A stretch of DNA of 5,652 nucleotides from Chloroflexota bacterium (GTDB taxonomy: Bacteria; Chloroflexota; UBA6077), in NCBI GenBank assembly GCA_021788565.1, contig JAJYKO010000440.1, positions 1 through 5,652 of the forward strand, read 5' to 3'. A program made the translations under genes and the position numbers. Below are positions 5,587 to 5,652 of the stretch, piece by piece. Position 1 is the first letter of the stretch. Each line of letters begins with the position of its first letter. The notes beneath the pieces were generated by a model that was given only the letters and a program-made list of their open reading frames with translations, had not been told where the DNA came from and did no database searches.

Positions 5587-5642
5587 GAACATACGCTTAA
5601 CAGTGGATGACCCGGCGCATGAACATACTTATACCGGATGAC
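5587..5642. repeat. Two copies of a split direct repeat GAACATAC...GGATGAC
   Basis: GAACATAC at 5587-5594 and 5621-5628 is followed each time by GGATGAC, at 5605-5611 and 5636-5642. The gaps differ: 10 bases in the first copy and 7 in the second. The first copy sits where an activator would bind relative to the TATACT element. The halves are exact over 8 and 7 bases. They may be regulator-binding half-sites; chance cannot be excluded. Confidence 0.45.
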
Positions 5643-5652
5643 GCAGATTTCC

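Noticed and set aside
5619..5652. Possible plus-strand gene starting ATG 5619 (MNILIPDDADF) and running off the right edge
   Set aside because: Only 11 codons are visible, the SD is weak, and the ATG lies within the direct-repeat region; too little to support a gene.
5525..5652. Open minus-strand frame from the right edge ending at a TGA near 5526, possibly the tail of an upstream gene
   Set aside because: About 42 codons with low-GC third positions and no recognisable protein sequence; it crosses the promoter-like and repeat elements.

Overview
The window carries a GC-rich bacterial Flp/Tad (tight adherence, type IVc) pilus gene cluster, all on the minus strand, so it reads from right to left. 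Every recognisable gene but one belongs to this machinery. The organism cannot be named from the sequence. High GC, Shine-Dalgarno starts, a GTG start on flp and a probable TTG start on tadV fit an environmental high-GC bacterium, and I do not assign a phylum.

Layout, in transcription order. (1) 5416-5652: gene-free upstream region with a -10-like TATACT, two copies of a split direct repeat, and a perfect 15-bp inverted repeat that would lie in the 5' leader. (2) 4033-5415: a 460-residue ATPase with an N-terminal tandem MshEN-like (GspE/PilB N-terminal) domain joined to a DnaB/KaiC-type RecA core. (3) 3818-4032: leader of the pilin gene, with a strong Shine-Dalgarno (SD)-like sequence, a possible 26-codon ORF ending at a hairpin, and a palindrome. 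(4) 3638-3817: flp, a 59-residue major pilin starting at GTG. (5) 3558-3637: spacer with a strong hairpin that can include the SD of the next gene. (6) 3006-3557: tadV/cpaA prepilin peptidase. (7) 2407-3003 and 1920-2330: two TadE-family pseudopilins. (8) 631-1881: TadG-like protein with a Tad domain. (9) 1-564: N-terminal 188 residues of CpaB/RcpC, cut by the window edge.

Inferred working model: TadV cleaves Flp, and probably the two TadE-like proteins, after the Gly of a G|xxxxE motif. Flp polymerises into the fibre, the TadE and TadG-like proteins act as minor envelope-anchored assembly factors, and CpaB works at the periplasmic or outer-membrane side. The motor ATPase (TadA/CpaF), platform proteins (TadB/TadC), TadZ and any secretin are absent and probably lie beyond the left edge. 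The most unusual item is the MshEN-DnaB/KaiC-like fusion at the head of the cluster. It has lost several residues of replicative helicases and may be a nucleotide-responsive regulatory ATPase, which remains an inference.
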